This document shows positions 33,825-45,902 of a stretch of DNA of 64,000 nucleotides, piece after piece (position 1 is the first letter of the stretch; each line of letters opens with the position of its first letter). A program made the position numbers and the translations under genes. The stretch covers positions 171,954,596 through 172,018,595 of the forward strand of contig JAUMIR010000005.1 of the NCBI GenBank assembly GCA_030847615.1, given 5' to 3'. Source of the DNA: Gambelia wislizenii (taxonomy: Eukaryota; Chordata; Lepidosauria; Squamata; Crotaphytidae). The notes beneath the pieces are model-generated. The model was given only the letters and a program-made list of their open reading frames with translations. It searched no databases and had not been told where the DNA came from.

Positions 33825-34600
33825 TGATCTCAAACAGAAAAAGATTCATTTGGTTTAATCTATTCAGTCCATTCTATAAAGTAGGATTCCCATGTTTCAG
33901 ATCTATAAAGGAGAATAGACAGTACAATGGCTCTATACACACTGATTTTTGTGCTTCGCCTCAGGAGTTTATTACTCCAGACTCTTTTGTGAAGCTTCCA
34001 AATGCACTATATGCCTCTGCTAATCTGTGATCGATCTCTTTGTCAATCTTGGCATCTGAGGAGATGATGCTTCCCAGGTAGGTGAACTGCTGAACGGACC
34101 TGAGAACAGATTTGCCGACAGCAATGTGGGGATGGTGGTGTTCATCCTGTGGTGCAGGCTGGTAGAGTACTTCTCTTTTCTTCAGGTTGACTTCCAACCC
34201 AAACAGCTCTCCAGGTGTTGCAAAGCAGGATGTTAGGCGCTGCAGAGCTGCTTCTGTGTGCGCAACAAGGGCAGCATCATCAGTGAAGAGCTGCTCACGA
34301 ACTAGATAGTTTAGAGTCTTAGTGTGAGCCCTCAGACGGCTTAAGTTAAACAAGCTACCATCAGTACAGTAACATATATAGATGCCGTCGTCTTCTTCAA
34401 GCTCTGCCATCGCCCTTTGGAGCATCATGCTGAAGAAGATTATAAATAAAGTTGGCACAAGAACACAACCTTGCTTCACTCCATTAGTTATTAGAAAGGG
34501 ATCTGAAAGAGCATTGCCATATCTGGCTTGACCACGCTGGCCCTCGTGTAGCAAGGTAATCATTTTAAGGAATTTGGGGGGACATCTTAGTCTTTCCATG
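33825..34600 (-). mobile_element. RTE-like LINE reverse-transcriptase fragment
   Basis: The minus-strand frame from 34599 to 33961 (212 codons) is open and encodes an RT core: RCPPKFLKMITLLHEGQRGQ, then NGVKQGCVL with TLFIIFFSMML, then LFTDDAALVAHTEAALQRLT (FADD-type active site, here FTDD), then GLEVNLKKREVL and FTYLGSIISSDAKIDKEID. A frame break follows at about 33961 and the similarity continues weakly to about 33825. The 5' half of ORF2 is absent. The first catalytic position Thr for Ala (FTDD) is unusual but does not remove the aspartates. The clade (RTE/Proto2-like) is from memory. Confidence 0.8.
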
Positions 34601-34602
34601 AT

Positions 34603-34690
34603 CTTCGATTGGCCTTTTTAGTCATCAGCGCGCTTGCAGAAAGAGCCTTCCTGAATCTTCATTTGCGAAGAAAAGTCAGAGATAAAGTAG
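34603..34690 (+). repeat. Three-copy box P, copy 2
   Basis: GATTGGCCTTTTTAGTCATC, GCGCTTGCAGAAAG and CTTCCTGAATCTTCATTTGC match 13217-13328 with a 12-bp deletion in the middle; the (GA)n end is eroded. It abuts the 5' boundary of the RTE-like LINE fragment, so it may be part of that element. Confidence 0.7.
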
Positions 34691-36154
34691 GATTCACCAA
34701 CTCATTTAGATGCATAGGCACATCTGGCATTTTTCAAAAGTTTATGGATACCAATTAGGGATGTAAAGAATACTCACAAATTTTCTCATCCTCAACAATA
34801 GAGGGACATATGCAGATACCCTATAGGGAAAATGGTAAACCTCTTTTAGGGGTAGAATTCCATATCTTAGATAGTTCCTTTAAACTTCAGACTAAAATCT
34901 GGAGTTGATTCACTGCATCCATAACATTGGAGCCACCTAATTCTCCCTGGGACTGGACCAGTGCTACTAAACAGATTGCGTGTGAGATGCTGAAAATCAA
35001 AGTACTAAACCTTTTCCTTTCAAGCCATGTGTGAACCAGGTAGCAACTTAGCTCTCTCTACAGTCCCCTCTCTACTCTAGTCATCCCCCCACTCTTCCTT
35101 CAGGCTGCCTATAACTTTCCCATCTACAGTATATGTCTTACCTTTAAAAAAAAAAATACATGTCTTACCTATGGCATCTGCAGTGATCCCTCTTCACCAC
35201 CAGTCATTTCCCTTGCATTTGTTTACCAGTCCACTAAAACAGGTGAAAATTTCATCTGGTACATTTTTATAAGGTATTTCTAAAATGTGCAAAGTTTACA
35301 ACTTCTGCATCCCTCAATGCATAGAGAGTGACAGTCTGCTTTGGATAGCCTCAGAGATTTCTCTTTAATTCAGAACCTTGATTTCCCTAGAGTGCCAAAT
35401 CTTGAAGACAGCTTCCACGGGTAAAGAAGGTTGCTTGCTGGTTGAGGACAATGAGAATAGTAAGGTTAGGAGACAGAAGCTTTAATCTTTTTAGTAGTCC
35501 CATCTAGAGTAGTTTCACTGAACTGAGTTAAATTCAACAGACCACTGAATCATTGACTCATCAGTCAACAATTGACTCAGTCAGTCTACTGTAACTGGAA
35601 CCACACCAGAGCATACTCCAGCCAGAATCTTATTTGTTGGTCAAACCAGAACAGATGTTTTGAATCAACAGTTGAATGGTGAGTCAACATGCAAGTGAAT
35701 TCTTTGTTTCAATAAATCTACTGTAGTTGTGTCTAATAGGCTGATCCCATGGACATGGAAGGAAGAAATGGCTGAGATCATCTAGGTTCTGCTGGTGGGA
35801 TAACTACCCCAGTGAAAGTGAAGGTGGTGGTAACAGCAACTGCAGCACTGAAAGGGAAAGGGAATCAGCAACAGTAGCAGGAGGAGATAGCTGCTGACTC
35901 TATGCCACCTATTTCCTAACTGTCTGGTTTCTAGGAGTCTATCAAGCCAAGGCACTATGGGAAGCCTGGTTTAGAGAGCCACCTGTGCATTGGTCAGATG
36001 ATAGACCAAACTAACACTTCCATACTTCCTTGGCTCCATGAACCCACTCACCTCATGAATTATTTGGGTATCAGATTATAGGAAGGCAGCAGCCTTCTGC
36101 TTCTGTCAACATCTCCTCCCTGCATGACCCTGAGCAAACTAGCATTGCTAGTTA
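34691..36154. other. Intron stretch, nothing recognised
   Basis: Direct words AGTCAACA/TGACTCAGT recur near 35560-35700 but form no clear array. No gene. Confidence 0.4.
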
Positions 36155-36407
36155 CAGTTGTCCCTCCATATCCACAGATTTAGTATCCATGGATTTAAAT
36201 GTTCACAGCTTGAAAATATTCTTAAAAAATAATAATAATCCAATATTTTGGATAATAATCCAAAAAGCAAACCTTGATTTTGCCATCTTAAATGACACCA
36301 TTTTGCTATGTCATTGTATATAATGGGACTTGAGTATTAACAGATTTTGGTATCCATGGGGGTGGGGGTCCTGGAACCAAACCCCAGCGCATATGAAGGG
36401 ACAACTG
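36155..36407. mobile_element. Tigger-like MITE, copy 2
   Basis: CAGTTGTCCCTCCATATCC at the left pairs with the right end (reverse complement CAGTTGTCCCTTCATATGC). TA flanks at 36153-36154 and 36408-36409. The interior GATTTTGGTATCCATGGGG and TCCTGGAACCAA is typical of pogo/Tigger-derived non-autonomous elements. No coding capacity. Confidence 0.85.
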
Positions 36408-38709
36408 TATAACTGTAGTGTTACACTGCTGTGATGCTACAACAGGATCCTTATCTGCAAAGTGCTTTTGTTGTGGATATGTATGCATATAATGAATTAG
36501 GGAAGGGGGCTGCTTAGTAAAGAAATAAAATGAGACAGTTTCATTCTCTTTTCAATCTAAGGGTACACATTAATACTGTCAGTAATAGCAGCAAGCTCGT
36601 ATGTCTCAAACAGGTTTTACATGCCTATCATAACCTCTCCCTCCTTGCTTTGGGTAGAATTCCTTTTCTAAAGTTAAGGGCACTGGTCTTCTTTTACTGA
36701 TCTCCAACCTTCTCATCAAGTTCATTTTCTATGAAATTCTCTCCTCTCTGCCACTCACACAATCACTTCTCTCCCTTTCTTCAGACATCTGAAGATGTGT
36801 CTTTTAAAGCTTCTTAATTTGATGTCCCTTCTTTTTTATGCCCTCATGTATCATTATCCTTATTTATTTATTTATTTTGCTCATGCTTCTTAGAGAATGT
36901 AAACCTTGTTACTGGGTCTAGAGGAAGGCTATATATCTAGAAATATAAGTGATAATATCATCAGCATCTTTGTCATTATCATTAGAAACCAAAAAAATAT
37001 TACTGCTCTTGTTATTGTTGTTTTTTATTATTGATTATGTGGCCATTCAGTCCTATAGACAGTACATTTCAATCCTATACACTTACATATATCAGTCCTA
37101 TACACATACGCATACTGCTGTACTGGCAGCAGGGTTCACTGAATCTGTAAATGATTGGAGAGTGTACATCAAACAGATATGTGGGTTTATTTCACAGTCA
37201 ACCTCCATCATCAGCAGTAAGTATCAGGACAATAAAAGGCAACAGCTCTTCAGAGCATTGTTCAACTGCTTTCCCATTTCATTATTTTGTCACTTCATGA
37301 CTTTGGTGTCATTTACCATGGCTATTTCTAGAAGAAAGGGAACCCAGTAACAGGAGTAGAAATCAATTCAGAGCTACTATGTAGTCACCAGTTTTTTGTG
37401 GGGAGGTGTCACCAAAAATCTTGAACACATTCTATCCCAATCATGTAAGAAAATGTCATGGACACTGCTGAAGGTTTCTGTGATAAAACATTTCATCCAG
37501 TGTAATTTTTGACTCTGTATTTGCACAGTTCGACATTAAAGCATCAAGATGTTTCTGAAATAGAGTTTTTCTTAATGTCATGATGGCTGCCATTCTGATG
37601 CATAAAAAGTGAAATTGGCTGCATGATTAAAACATATGTTTTATGAACCTCTGGGTAAAATCAAGTTATAATGGCAGAGTGCCCCAGATTCAGCTGGGGA
37701 TAGATGGCTGTCTAAAAAGTACATCCCTATTCAGTGAAAGGAGCTACTTTAATTTCCCTGCATTACCCATTTTACAAGGTTTGACAGGTGAATGAATCAT
37801 ATTCATTCAGCAGATACTAAAGATATAATTTATTATATTAGTACCTAACCTAACTCTGTTTTGAGTGAACAGATGAATACATGTTTCTCATTTTGCAAAA
37901 CAAGAAAAGAAAAGCATTTTCAGTTTTTATAAGAAGAAAGGGACTCACACAAATATGTAAATACTTCACCACCCTATAAAGATGATGTTGAGATAATTTA
38001 TTGAAGCAGGAAGTCTTCTGTATTTATCTGCACCTACTGTGATTACTTAATGTTTGTTTTATGAATTGGAAGAAAAGATGTTTTAATCACTATCAAATAT
38101 AACATGAACATGAACTGCTATAGATATGGCTATAAATTATAGTATTACTTCCACATCCCTGCCCAAACTATTAACTATTGATTGTTTGCTGGTTATTTGC
38201 ACAGACTGTGCTTTAGCTACTTTTGCTGCTTGGTACCAGCTAATAAATCAGTTAACACAACCTAACAGGCATACACACATTCCTTCTAAAACTATTTACT
38301 CCAGCAAAGCACGTGAAACCTCTAGATGTCTGGACCTTCTTTGGGGGTTCAAGTAGTAGTCCTTCAGACCTCTCCACCCTTTGGGTTCATCTTTTCCTCA
38401 CCTGGCAATCTTGTGAGTAGTAATTTTTTCGATTCTGGGGTGGGGAAGCACATTGTTTCACTGCTAAGCAACTGTAGTGTACTCTCGCTACTGTCAAATT
38501 GCCATGCAAGACACCCATACAGCAGAGTGTGTGTGAGAAAGAGAGAAAGAAAGAGGGGTAGTGGGGAAAAAGTTGTAAAAATGGATTGTATTTGGGCTAC
38601 AGCAGATCATGGCTTCCATATCAGTGGGGCAGTGATTCTGCCTCAGGTTTTGGTCCAGCTCTGTTAATACGGAGGTATCATTTAAGATCAAAGCACCTTG
38701 GATAGCATC
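36408..38709. other. Long intron stretch, no named element
   Basis: Includes a short TTTATTTATTTATTT run (36861-36876). Frames at 36949-37350 and 38126-38667 have no domain. Confidence 0.45.
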
Positions 38710-38983
38710 TTTGTTGTTGTGTGCCATCAAATCAATTCTAACTTAGGGGAACCCTAAGACAACCACGGGAAGTTGCCCGTGCTTAAAATATGGCGCGGCT
38801 CCTTCCAAAGCTTCACGGGCATTCAACGAAGGATCCTGGAAGAGGGACGGCGGCGTCTGAAAATGACCCCCTGCCACGCAAGAGCGCCGTTCCTCTCCTG
38901 GGACCTCATCCCACGGTAGGCACTGTTAAACGCTGTCTGAAAATCTCCCAACACTCAAACCATTATACCATGCTGGGCTCTCC
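38710..38983 (-). mobile_element. Sauria-type SINE, middle replaced by a foldback half
   Basis: The 3' tail lies at 38710-38763 (TTGTTGTTGTGTGCCATCAA, CTAACTTAGGGGAACCCTAA) and the head at 38949-38983 (CAACACTCAAACCATTATAC, CATGCTGGGCTCTC), both in minus orientation. The central body with the usual CCTCTGAGG block is missing and half a foldback (FB5) occupies the gap. Confidence 0.8.
38764..38948. mobile_element. Foldback element FB5, loop plus right arm only
   Basis: Starts at the shared loop CACGGGAAGTTGCCCGTG and continues through AAAATATGGCGCGGC, GCTTCACGGGC, AGAGGGACGGCGGCGTCTGA and CCACGGTAGGCACTGTT to GTCTGAAAATCTCC. The left arm is gone. This is what one cut at the palindrome centre followed by loss would leave, and it took the central part of the SINE with it. 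Confidence 0.85.
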
Positions 38984-39220
38984 GTGTAGATGATAGGCTT
39001 CCTCTTTGCCCAGTAACCTAATACACAGCTAAACTGGATAAAAGCTTTGGTCCAATGTACATTTAACAGTGACATGTCTATGCATATTTACTCAGAAGTA
39101 AACTCCATTATGTTCAGTTGGGTTTACTCCCAAATAAGTATGCATAGGATTGTGATGTCACAAGAGGCTAAAACTAGTTTGGCTGTGTTAGCTCAGTTGT
39201 CTGTGAGTAAAAAAAATAAT
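38984..39220. other. Short intron gap between foldback halves
   Basis: No recognised feature. Confidence 0.4.
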
Positions 39221-39361
39221 GCGGCTGCCTTCAATCATACATGGAAGTGACATGGACGATGCCGAAAGAGGGATGGCGTCGTCAACGGACCCTCTGCCAC
39301 GCAGCAGCGCTGTAACTATGATGGAGTCTTCTTGCACGGTAAATGCTGTTTGAAAAAGTCC
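39221..39361. mobile_element. Foldback element FB6, right arm only
   Basis: GCGGCTGCCTTCAATC, GGAAGTGACATGGACGATG, AGAGGGATGGCGTCGTC, CACGCAGCAGCGCTGTAAC and the end TTTGAAAAAGTCC follow the order of the right arm in FB1, FB2 and FB4. No matching left arm or loop is present. Confidence 0.78.
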
Positions 39362-41574
39362 AGAGTTGTGCTGGAGGACTTCTTGATGCCTAGAGAGACC
39401 ACCTCCAGCACAACTCTATGATCTTCCAGATGCCTAGAGAGAGATCTCCCCCCCAAACACATGTCAGTGAAACCATGGGTACCATTTCCATGTAAATGGA
39501 GGTGGGCAGCCTGTAAATCCCCAAACCCCAGCTGTCTAAAGTGACTGCCTGACTCTGCCTAATGATAGGGCTAGCCCTATCCCTTGAAAAGTATTTGGGG
39601 AACAAACAGAACTGAAGAGATCAAGAAGCTGAGTCTCAGGCACTCCCATATATGTATTTGGAGGCTGTTAGAAAACCAAATAGTGGAAGGACACATTTAA
39701 AAATATTGGTTGGAATCCTGTATCAGCTACCATCCTCCCAATGCTGACACATTAAAAAAATTCTAGCTAGAGAGTATGAAGAGGAAAGTGGGATGGGAGG
39801 GCATGGGCATTAAAAGAGTTTTCAGAAAGGGAGTGTTTCTTTTTTTGTTAACTATTCCAACATCTGTAGGACTACCAGTTTTCTAGCTGCAGCCTACATC
39901 TTACGTTGCAGCCTGTCTCTAATGTTATTGTCAGTTACAGTTTTCCAGGTGCTGCAATTCTTCCTGTGATGACTAAACTTATGTTCTTTTTCATTTCTGA
40001 AAGGCTGGTGGACTCTTAGTGGGAATGTTTGAAAAACAAAATATGATGATGCTCCTGTTAAACCAAGTGCATAATACTATAGTTTTTGTAGGCTGTCTCT
40101 CTTCTGCACAAAGAGCAATATTCTTGTGCCATTTACGAGTACTGCACATTAGAATGCAGAAGGGGGGAAAACAGACTCCACGGCAGCAAGAACACAGAAA
40201 ATCCATTAAGTGTACTTGGGCTGCTGTATATTACATAACCTAAAAGTGGCAACTACAGAGACTTATTCTGAAGACAACCTTACATAAGCCAATTAGCTGT
40301 AGAAAATAAAATGAACTAAAAAATGTTAACATGATTAAAGTCAACAATTTCAAAGATAACCACTCAGGAGCATCACCCAGTTGTTCAACAAGGTGTTTAA
40401 ATGGTCTTTTACATAGGTCAAAGGAATAGCAGAAGCTGTAAATGGCTTGGGGAGAAGGGGGGAGGGGAAACATTTCTAATTATGTAAGAAGTAATGCAAA
40501 ATCCTTTAGACATCTGTCAGGTGATCTCTTTCCTTAAACAGCAGCCATCAAAAAAGATACAGTGAAATCAGCACAGCGTATTGCAGACACCCAAAGTGAA
40601 ACCTGAAATTACTTTTTGGATGGCTTGGAAAAGGATCTAGTTTGTGCTACATGGGTTAATGGGTTTTTTATGTACTTGCCAGGTTTTTTTTTTTTTTTTT
40701 TGAGGGGGGTTAACCTCATTTTCTGATTAAGCAATAAAACAAAGTTTGAAAGCTGGTCAGAGGACTTGGCACTTCTCTTGATAATAGATAGCCTATTTCT
40801 CTTGATATACTCCATTCACAAATTTGTGCAATGAATGATATGTGTGAAACAGTTTATAAAATTTTGTTATTTAAGGCTGGGGGCTGGAGTAGAATCAATC
40901 TCTTTGCAAGTAAGAAGCCAACTCTACTTTAACCTTTTAGTCTAAGAGAGTAGAGAAGGCCGCTTGGATAAGAGAGTAATTTGACAAGGATTCTCTCTTA
41001 GGCCAGGAAGTTGCTCCCAAATCCTCTCCACTAGATTGGGGTGGGCACCGTCCATTAGATCAGGACTGGCTAATTTTTGATGCCCCCCCACACTGGCACC
41101 TTTATTTATTTCTTTACTGATAAAATTGCCTGCTAAGGCCAAGGCCCGTTAGTACACTGGGGCAATATAAAGCACTATCAGCATACTTAATTCTGGGCTA
41201 CCACTCCCACCCACAGTGCAGTGCAGCTTGATGGCAACAAGGTGTGCCCCACAGCTAATTAGTGGCCAGAGGATTGCAGGAGGCACCAGCACAGTGTCTG
41301 GCTGGAGTTCGGTAGCAGTGAGTAATTAATTGCTGTCACCATCCTGGATCTCCAGTTAATACACTGGATATATTGTAGCATATCCTGTGATGGCTGTTGT
41401 TTTCTTCCAGCTGCACAATTGCAACTGGATGCTGCCAAAAGGATCCCATCCTCCCCTAGACACCAAATAGATATGGGAATGCACCCCAGCACTGATAAAG
41501 TGCCATTGTGCTGGTCAGGGCATTCCATAACTATGAACATGGTACCTCCATTCACAATGTCCCCCAAATACATA
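39362..41574. other. Long intron stretch; short T-run
   Basis: A T-run of about 16 at 40685-40702. A local direct repeat TGCCTAGAGAGA at 39388 and 39431 is small. Open frames at 40019-40473 and 41259-41777 have no domain. Confidence 0.45.
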
Positions 41575-42295
41575 CAGGAGGACCCCACATCTGTGGGGGA
41601 ATGGTTCCGGGCCCCACCACGGATGGTGAAATCTGTGGATAATAGTAAATGCCACCGCCGTGCTAGAACCCTCTGCCCACGCGCCAGAACCCTCCCCCCA
41701 TGAGGTTGCCTCCTTTGACTACTTCCTGCACCAGAATCCCCCCACAAGGCCACCTCCTTCCTTCTTCCCCTGCCCACTGCCTACCGCCGGAACACCCCCA
41801 TGAGGTCACTTCCTTCCTTCACCAGCCAGCCTGCCTGCTCACTGCTCTGGAACCACCACCCCCAGCAAGGTAGCCTTCCCCCTCCTTCACCTGCCTGGCT
41901 GCCCTTCTGCCTGCTGGCTGCAACTCACCTGCAAGGTCACCTCCTTCCCTCACCCACCCACTTGCTTGCTGCACTGGAAACCCCACCAGCAAGGTAGTGT
42001 CCTCCCTCCTTCACATGCCTGCCTGCCCTCCCACTTGCCAGCTACAACCCACCCATGCGGTCGCTTCCTTTGACTGCCAGCCCAACCGCCCAATTGCTCG
42101 CTATGCTGGACACACCCCCCCAGCAAGGTTGCCTCCTCCCTCCCTTCCCTGCCCATTGTTCCACAGCCCCCCTGCAAGTTCACCTCCTATCTCTCACCCA
42201 CCCACCCACCCCACCATTGCCATTGCCATTGCCATCGCCATCTGCAGATAATTGAATCAGCAGATGGCAAATCAACGGATGCGAGGGTGCTACTG
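41575..42295. mobile_element. Tigger-like MITE interrupted by a minisatellite
   Basis: Left end CAGGAGGACCCCACATCTG with TGGTTCCGGGCCCC and GTGAAATCTGTGGATAATA; right end AGCAGATGGCAAATC, GGATGCGAGGGTGCTACTG. TA flanks at 41573-41574 and 42296-42297. A G+C-rich tandem array separates the two halves. Confidence 0.72.
41655..42235. repeat. C-rich minisatellite, unit about 60-85 bp
   Basis: Recurrent unit containing AGAACC or GGAACC + CCCCCC, then (C)AAGGTAGC or GAGGTCGC, CTTCCTTC/CCTCCTTC, then CCTGCCTGCCC and TTGC(T)GCTG. The start of a unit can be seen at about 41664, 41731, 41788, 41849, 41930, 41970, 42050 and 42110, with variable spacing. The proline/histidine-rich frames in it are not genes. 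Confidence 0.8.
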
Positions 42296-44111
42296 TATGC
42301 AGGTATAAACTTTAGACTAGAGGATTCCAGTCTACAAAATGGCCCTAGGGTGCAAAAGGCCTATTTTTCACCATGTATTGCCTTCTATCCTCCCTAGTTT
42401 AAGCCCAAGAGAGCATCTTTTAACCTAGGAAGTAAATCAGAAGTTGACTTTTTTAGAAACCTTTTTTAAAAAATAAAATTATTTGTATACGTTTTTAAAT
42501 TCAGGGGTGACAGCGGGCAGCTAGGGAGACATGGCACCCTCTAAGATCCCATGGGAAGTAACACACTCCAAACCTATGGCAGTTACACATTTAACAGCTT
42601 AAGAGGGCTCATACAGCAGGTCACCTACCTACTGATGGTCCTGAAAATACTTAATAAATGGGTATCCCTGATATTCACCACCTTGGTGGTTTATTTCTTG
42701 ACATAACTCAAAAACTGCAGGAAGCAGACCTTGGGAGTACTTATAACCTCCTTATAACTACAAGAGTCTGCTCTGGGATACCATGCACAGTCCCTAGAGC
42801 TATGTGTCAGGACCGAAACCTGACTATATTATTGTCTCCAGTTGGACCTGACCTTGGAACACCTCATTGCTTTGAGAGACCAAAGTCCTTCCCCATGAAG
42901 GAAATAATTTGAGTCTGTAAGCAAAGCTACTGCCAACTGTCCATATGGGAAATATAGACCTTTGCAGCTGAAAATAAGTACTCAAGCAAGGGTGTGGATT
43001 AATAAGTATTACATTATCCTTTCAAAATAAAATCACAGAAAGCCCCAAGATTCTTTTACTTCATTCTTTCCCCCAGGACTCACTATTTTACTCTGACAGC
43101 ACCCCCACAGCCATTAAGTGGCTAGTGGAGAGCAGGGCAGGGGATGTGAGAAGCATGTGGCTATGTCCCATATGCAGTTCTAGACTGATGACATCATCTG
43201 CCAAGATCTACTGGGGTTCTCCAGAGGTCTTGGCTGCTGATGTAATCATTGTGCCTCTGTCTGTTGGGAGATAGCCAGAAACTTCTCAGATCTCACTACC
43301 ACTCTCCACCAGGGACTGAATGGGTGTGGAAGGAAGACTATCACAGTGAAATTGTGAGTCTTGGGGAAGCTTTGGTTATTGTAGAAGAAGAAGGACAACA
43401 CCAACCTCTGCAGCACCCAAAAAAGACATACATAGGTGACTTGCGTTGGCATATTACAGGATACCAGCCAAGATTTGTATTTGATGCAAAACAGACAGAC
43501 TACCCTATTTCTTAATTTGATGTAATGGAAACATTGCTTTTAAACCCCCCCCCCCCCACATTTAGCTTTCTGTTTACCTTTTCTTAAAAACAAAACAAAA
43601 CTGCTAATGCTTATAAGAGTTTACCAAGAAATGAAACAGCTTGGCCTATTCTAGTTGTTCCAGTTTTTAACCTCCTACCTGTGGCATTTGGTGCCCCAAA
43701 GATGAATGATGTAAGAAAACTCTTCCTCCTGCATATTTTCAACACAAATTCTTCTTTCTTTCCCCTGTTGCCAACTTTCCTGGAGATTGGCATGTACTCT
43801 TCAGGTTCTTTCCCATCCTGTTGCTCATCTAATGCATTTTTAAAATCATCTCTCTCAATATGATAACTGGCTTGAGGCCTCCACTGGAAAAGGGATCAAT
43901 ATAGCTGCAAATATACTACAGAAGATTTCATTACTATTTCTCAAAGGGTTGTTCTTTTTCCTTTTTGTGTATAACAAAGCTTTAAAAACTCAATAAAAAT
44001 TTAAACTGCCCATGGATCATCTTAGTCTCTTAATCCCATATTTTAAGAAGGCAGTAATCTCCTTGTCAGCACACACTCACAAGGCCTGTTCTGATTTTTG
44101 TTGCCATCTCT
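42296..44111. other. Intron stretch, nothing recognised
   Basis: A C-run lies at 43547-43556. The frame 43249-43515 (88 codons) has no domain I recognise. Confidence 0.4.
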
Positions 44112-44600
44112 GGGCTTATCTACACTGGCCAGAATAATTTATGTTCTGGCTGGACTGTTCTAGTCCCGGGCCCCAGAGTTTTCCTTCTGTTACCTGCCCT
44201 TCCATTGTGGCATTGGAGGGGTGTCCTCATAGCCATGGCCTCTGGGTGAACCAGTGCTTTTCTTTTCCCCATGCTGGTCACGTCTTCTGAGGCCAGGAAT
44301 GAGGTACCTGGCTGTGGTCACATGCCTGGGCACCTCACAGTAACCTCAGCAGACGTGAAACATGCAACCTGGCCAGGAAATGGCTGCGCCAGGCACTGCA
44401 CAGTCTCTCTGTGTGGACAAATGGATACACATACCCATTACAGTAACAGAACTCACCATTTCCTCCAGAAGAACTGGAGCAAATGGTGAGTTTTTCAAAA
44501 ATGTTTCCATGCCATTTTAGGAGATATTTGTACTAGATTCTCATCTGAACTGCCTGGAAATCATCTGGGCAGTTCAGACTAGGATCAGGGCAAAACCCTT
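44112..44600. repeat. Possible dispersed repeat R, diverged copy
   Basis: Starts GGGCTTATCTACACTGGCCA, which mirrors the end of copy 2, and holds GAGGCCAGGAATGAGG and TGGTCACATGCCTGGG in a similar order. Boundaries and membership are uncertain. Confidence 0.35.
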
Positions 44601-44809
44601 CATCATCTGGACTGCTGGGTGGGGGAATGGGGGGGGGAGGCCATTTCATTTGGCCCATCTAGAGAAGACCTCTGTTGCCTTACCTCAGCACTTTTTCACA
44701 GTCCTCATAACAGCTATGCTAAAACTAGGATGTAATTCTTCACTAAATTCTTTCTTAGAAGCAATGGGTAATTTTATCAATTTTATTCTCACTGCAAAAA
44801 AAAATTGTT

Positions 44810-45590
44810 TCAATACTGTGCAGTTTTTGGAAACTATTCATAATTCAGGACCTATCCTGCACAAATTTGGCACGTGGTTGTTTTGCACGGAAAATAGCAT
44901 TTCCCCCCACAGAAATCAGCCTTTTGTGTGCAGAAAATATATCTGCTCCAAAATATTAATTTCTGCATAGAAAATGCTGTTTCCTAAGGATAAAATGCTG
45001 TCCTCTGCACAAAAAACCACAGGTAAATTTTGTGCAAACAATTCCCCACCTCTGCATTTTATGTGCAGGAAACAGCATTTTTTGTGAGCAGAAAATAACA
45101 TTTATGCACAAAAATATCATGCTGTTTGCTGTGCAGAATAGGCTGTTTTCTGTGCAAAACAGGAATGTGCAAATTAGTCATAAAAAAGTTTCAAATATGA
45201 AGATTCTTATCAGTCCAGGATTCTTGTCATTAAGATTTCTTGACACCTGAGAAACACATTTTAAAAAAGATATTAGAATAGTCTTTCCATCCCTAGTGAG
45301 AGTTGGGATGGCAAGAATATTCAAAAATATTTGAATAAATGGTTGAAGAGTGAGTTTCTTGAATGCAGAAAACCTGGATAAGAAGAATCCTGGACAGATG
45401 AGAATTTTCGCAGTTCTACTTTCCCAATTTCCCTGTTCTATACAAAAATTCACTTGTGTTCTTTTTGTACAGAAAACAACATTTATTGTCTGTGCAGAAA
45501 ATGATGTTCTGCACAGCTATTGCTGTTTCTCACACAGAAATTGCAGGATATATTTTTTAAAGCAAATAAGTTATGCTCTGTGTGCAGGCT
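44810..45590. repeat. Degenerate minisatellite W, long array
   Basis: Many imperfect, orientation-mixed copies of a unit of about 28-35 bp with words TCTGTGCAGAAAATG, CTGTTTTCTGTGCA and GCACAAAAA. At 45185-45420 it is interrupted by a block with AAGAAGAATCCTGGA that is also seen at 14965-14990, and its mirror TCCAGGATTCTTGTC at 45213. Similar words occur at 15398-15560, 22500-22630 and 58965-59040. Confidence 0.6.
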
Positions 45591-45603
45591 TTGTGCTTCC
45601 TAC

Positions 45604-45800
45604 CTTATTTTTGTAGGAAAGTGGGCAAGCAAAGCTAGAAGATGATGCTTTATCAGGCTGCCTTTATCAAGGAAAGGCACAGCCAGGACATGCAACATCG
45701 GAGGAGCCACCAATGAGGAGCATAGCCAAGTGGTCTGGGGTGGTTGAAAAATGGAGAGACATTCCATGAGATAACTGGGTCCTGAGCTGTATAGGGTCTT
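45604..45800 (-). mobile_element. Possible LINE 3' fragment
   Basis: TTCCATGAGATAACTGGGTC and AGCTGTATAGGGTCTTGCAT recall the antisense of L2-like ORF2 C-termini (compare 48370-48400), but no convincing protein can be read. It ends against the (ATC)n tract. Confidence 0.35.
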
Positions 45801-45827
45801 GCATATGAATGCTAATATCATCACCAT

Positions 45828-45872
45828 GATCATCATCATCATCACCACCACCACCACCATCATCATCATTTT
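45828..45872. repeat. (ATC)n/(ACC)n trinucleotide tract
   Basis: ATCATCATCATCATC followed by ACC units and back to ATC. Confidence 0.92.
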
Positions 45873-45902
45873 ATTTACGGTCATAGACCAAAATATAAAC
45901 CA

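Noticed and set aside
41259..42255. Long frames on both strands over 41259-42255
   Set aside because: Largely products of the C-rich minisatellite and the MITE around it.
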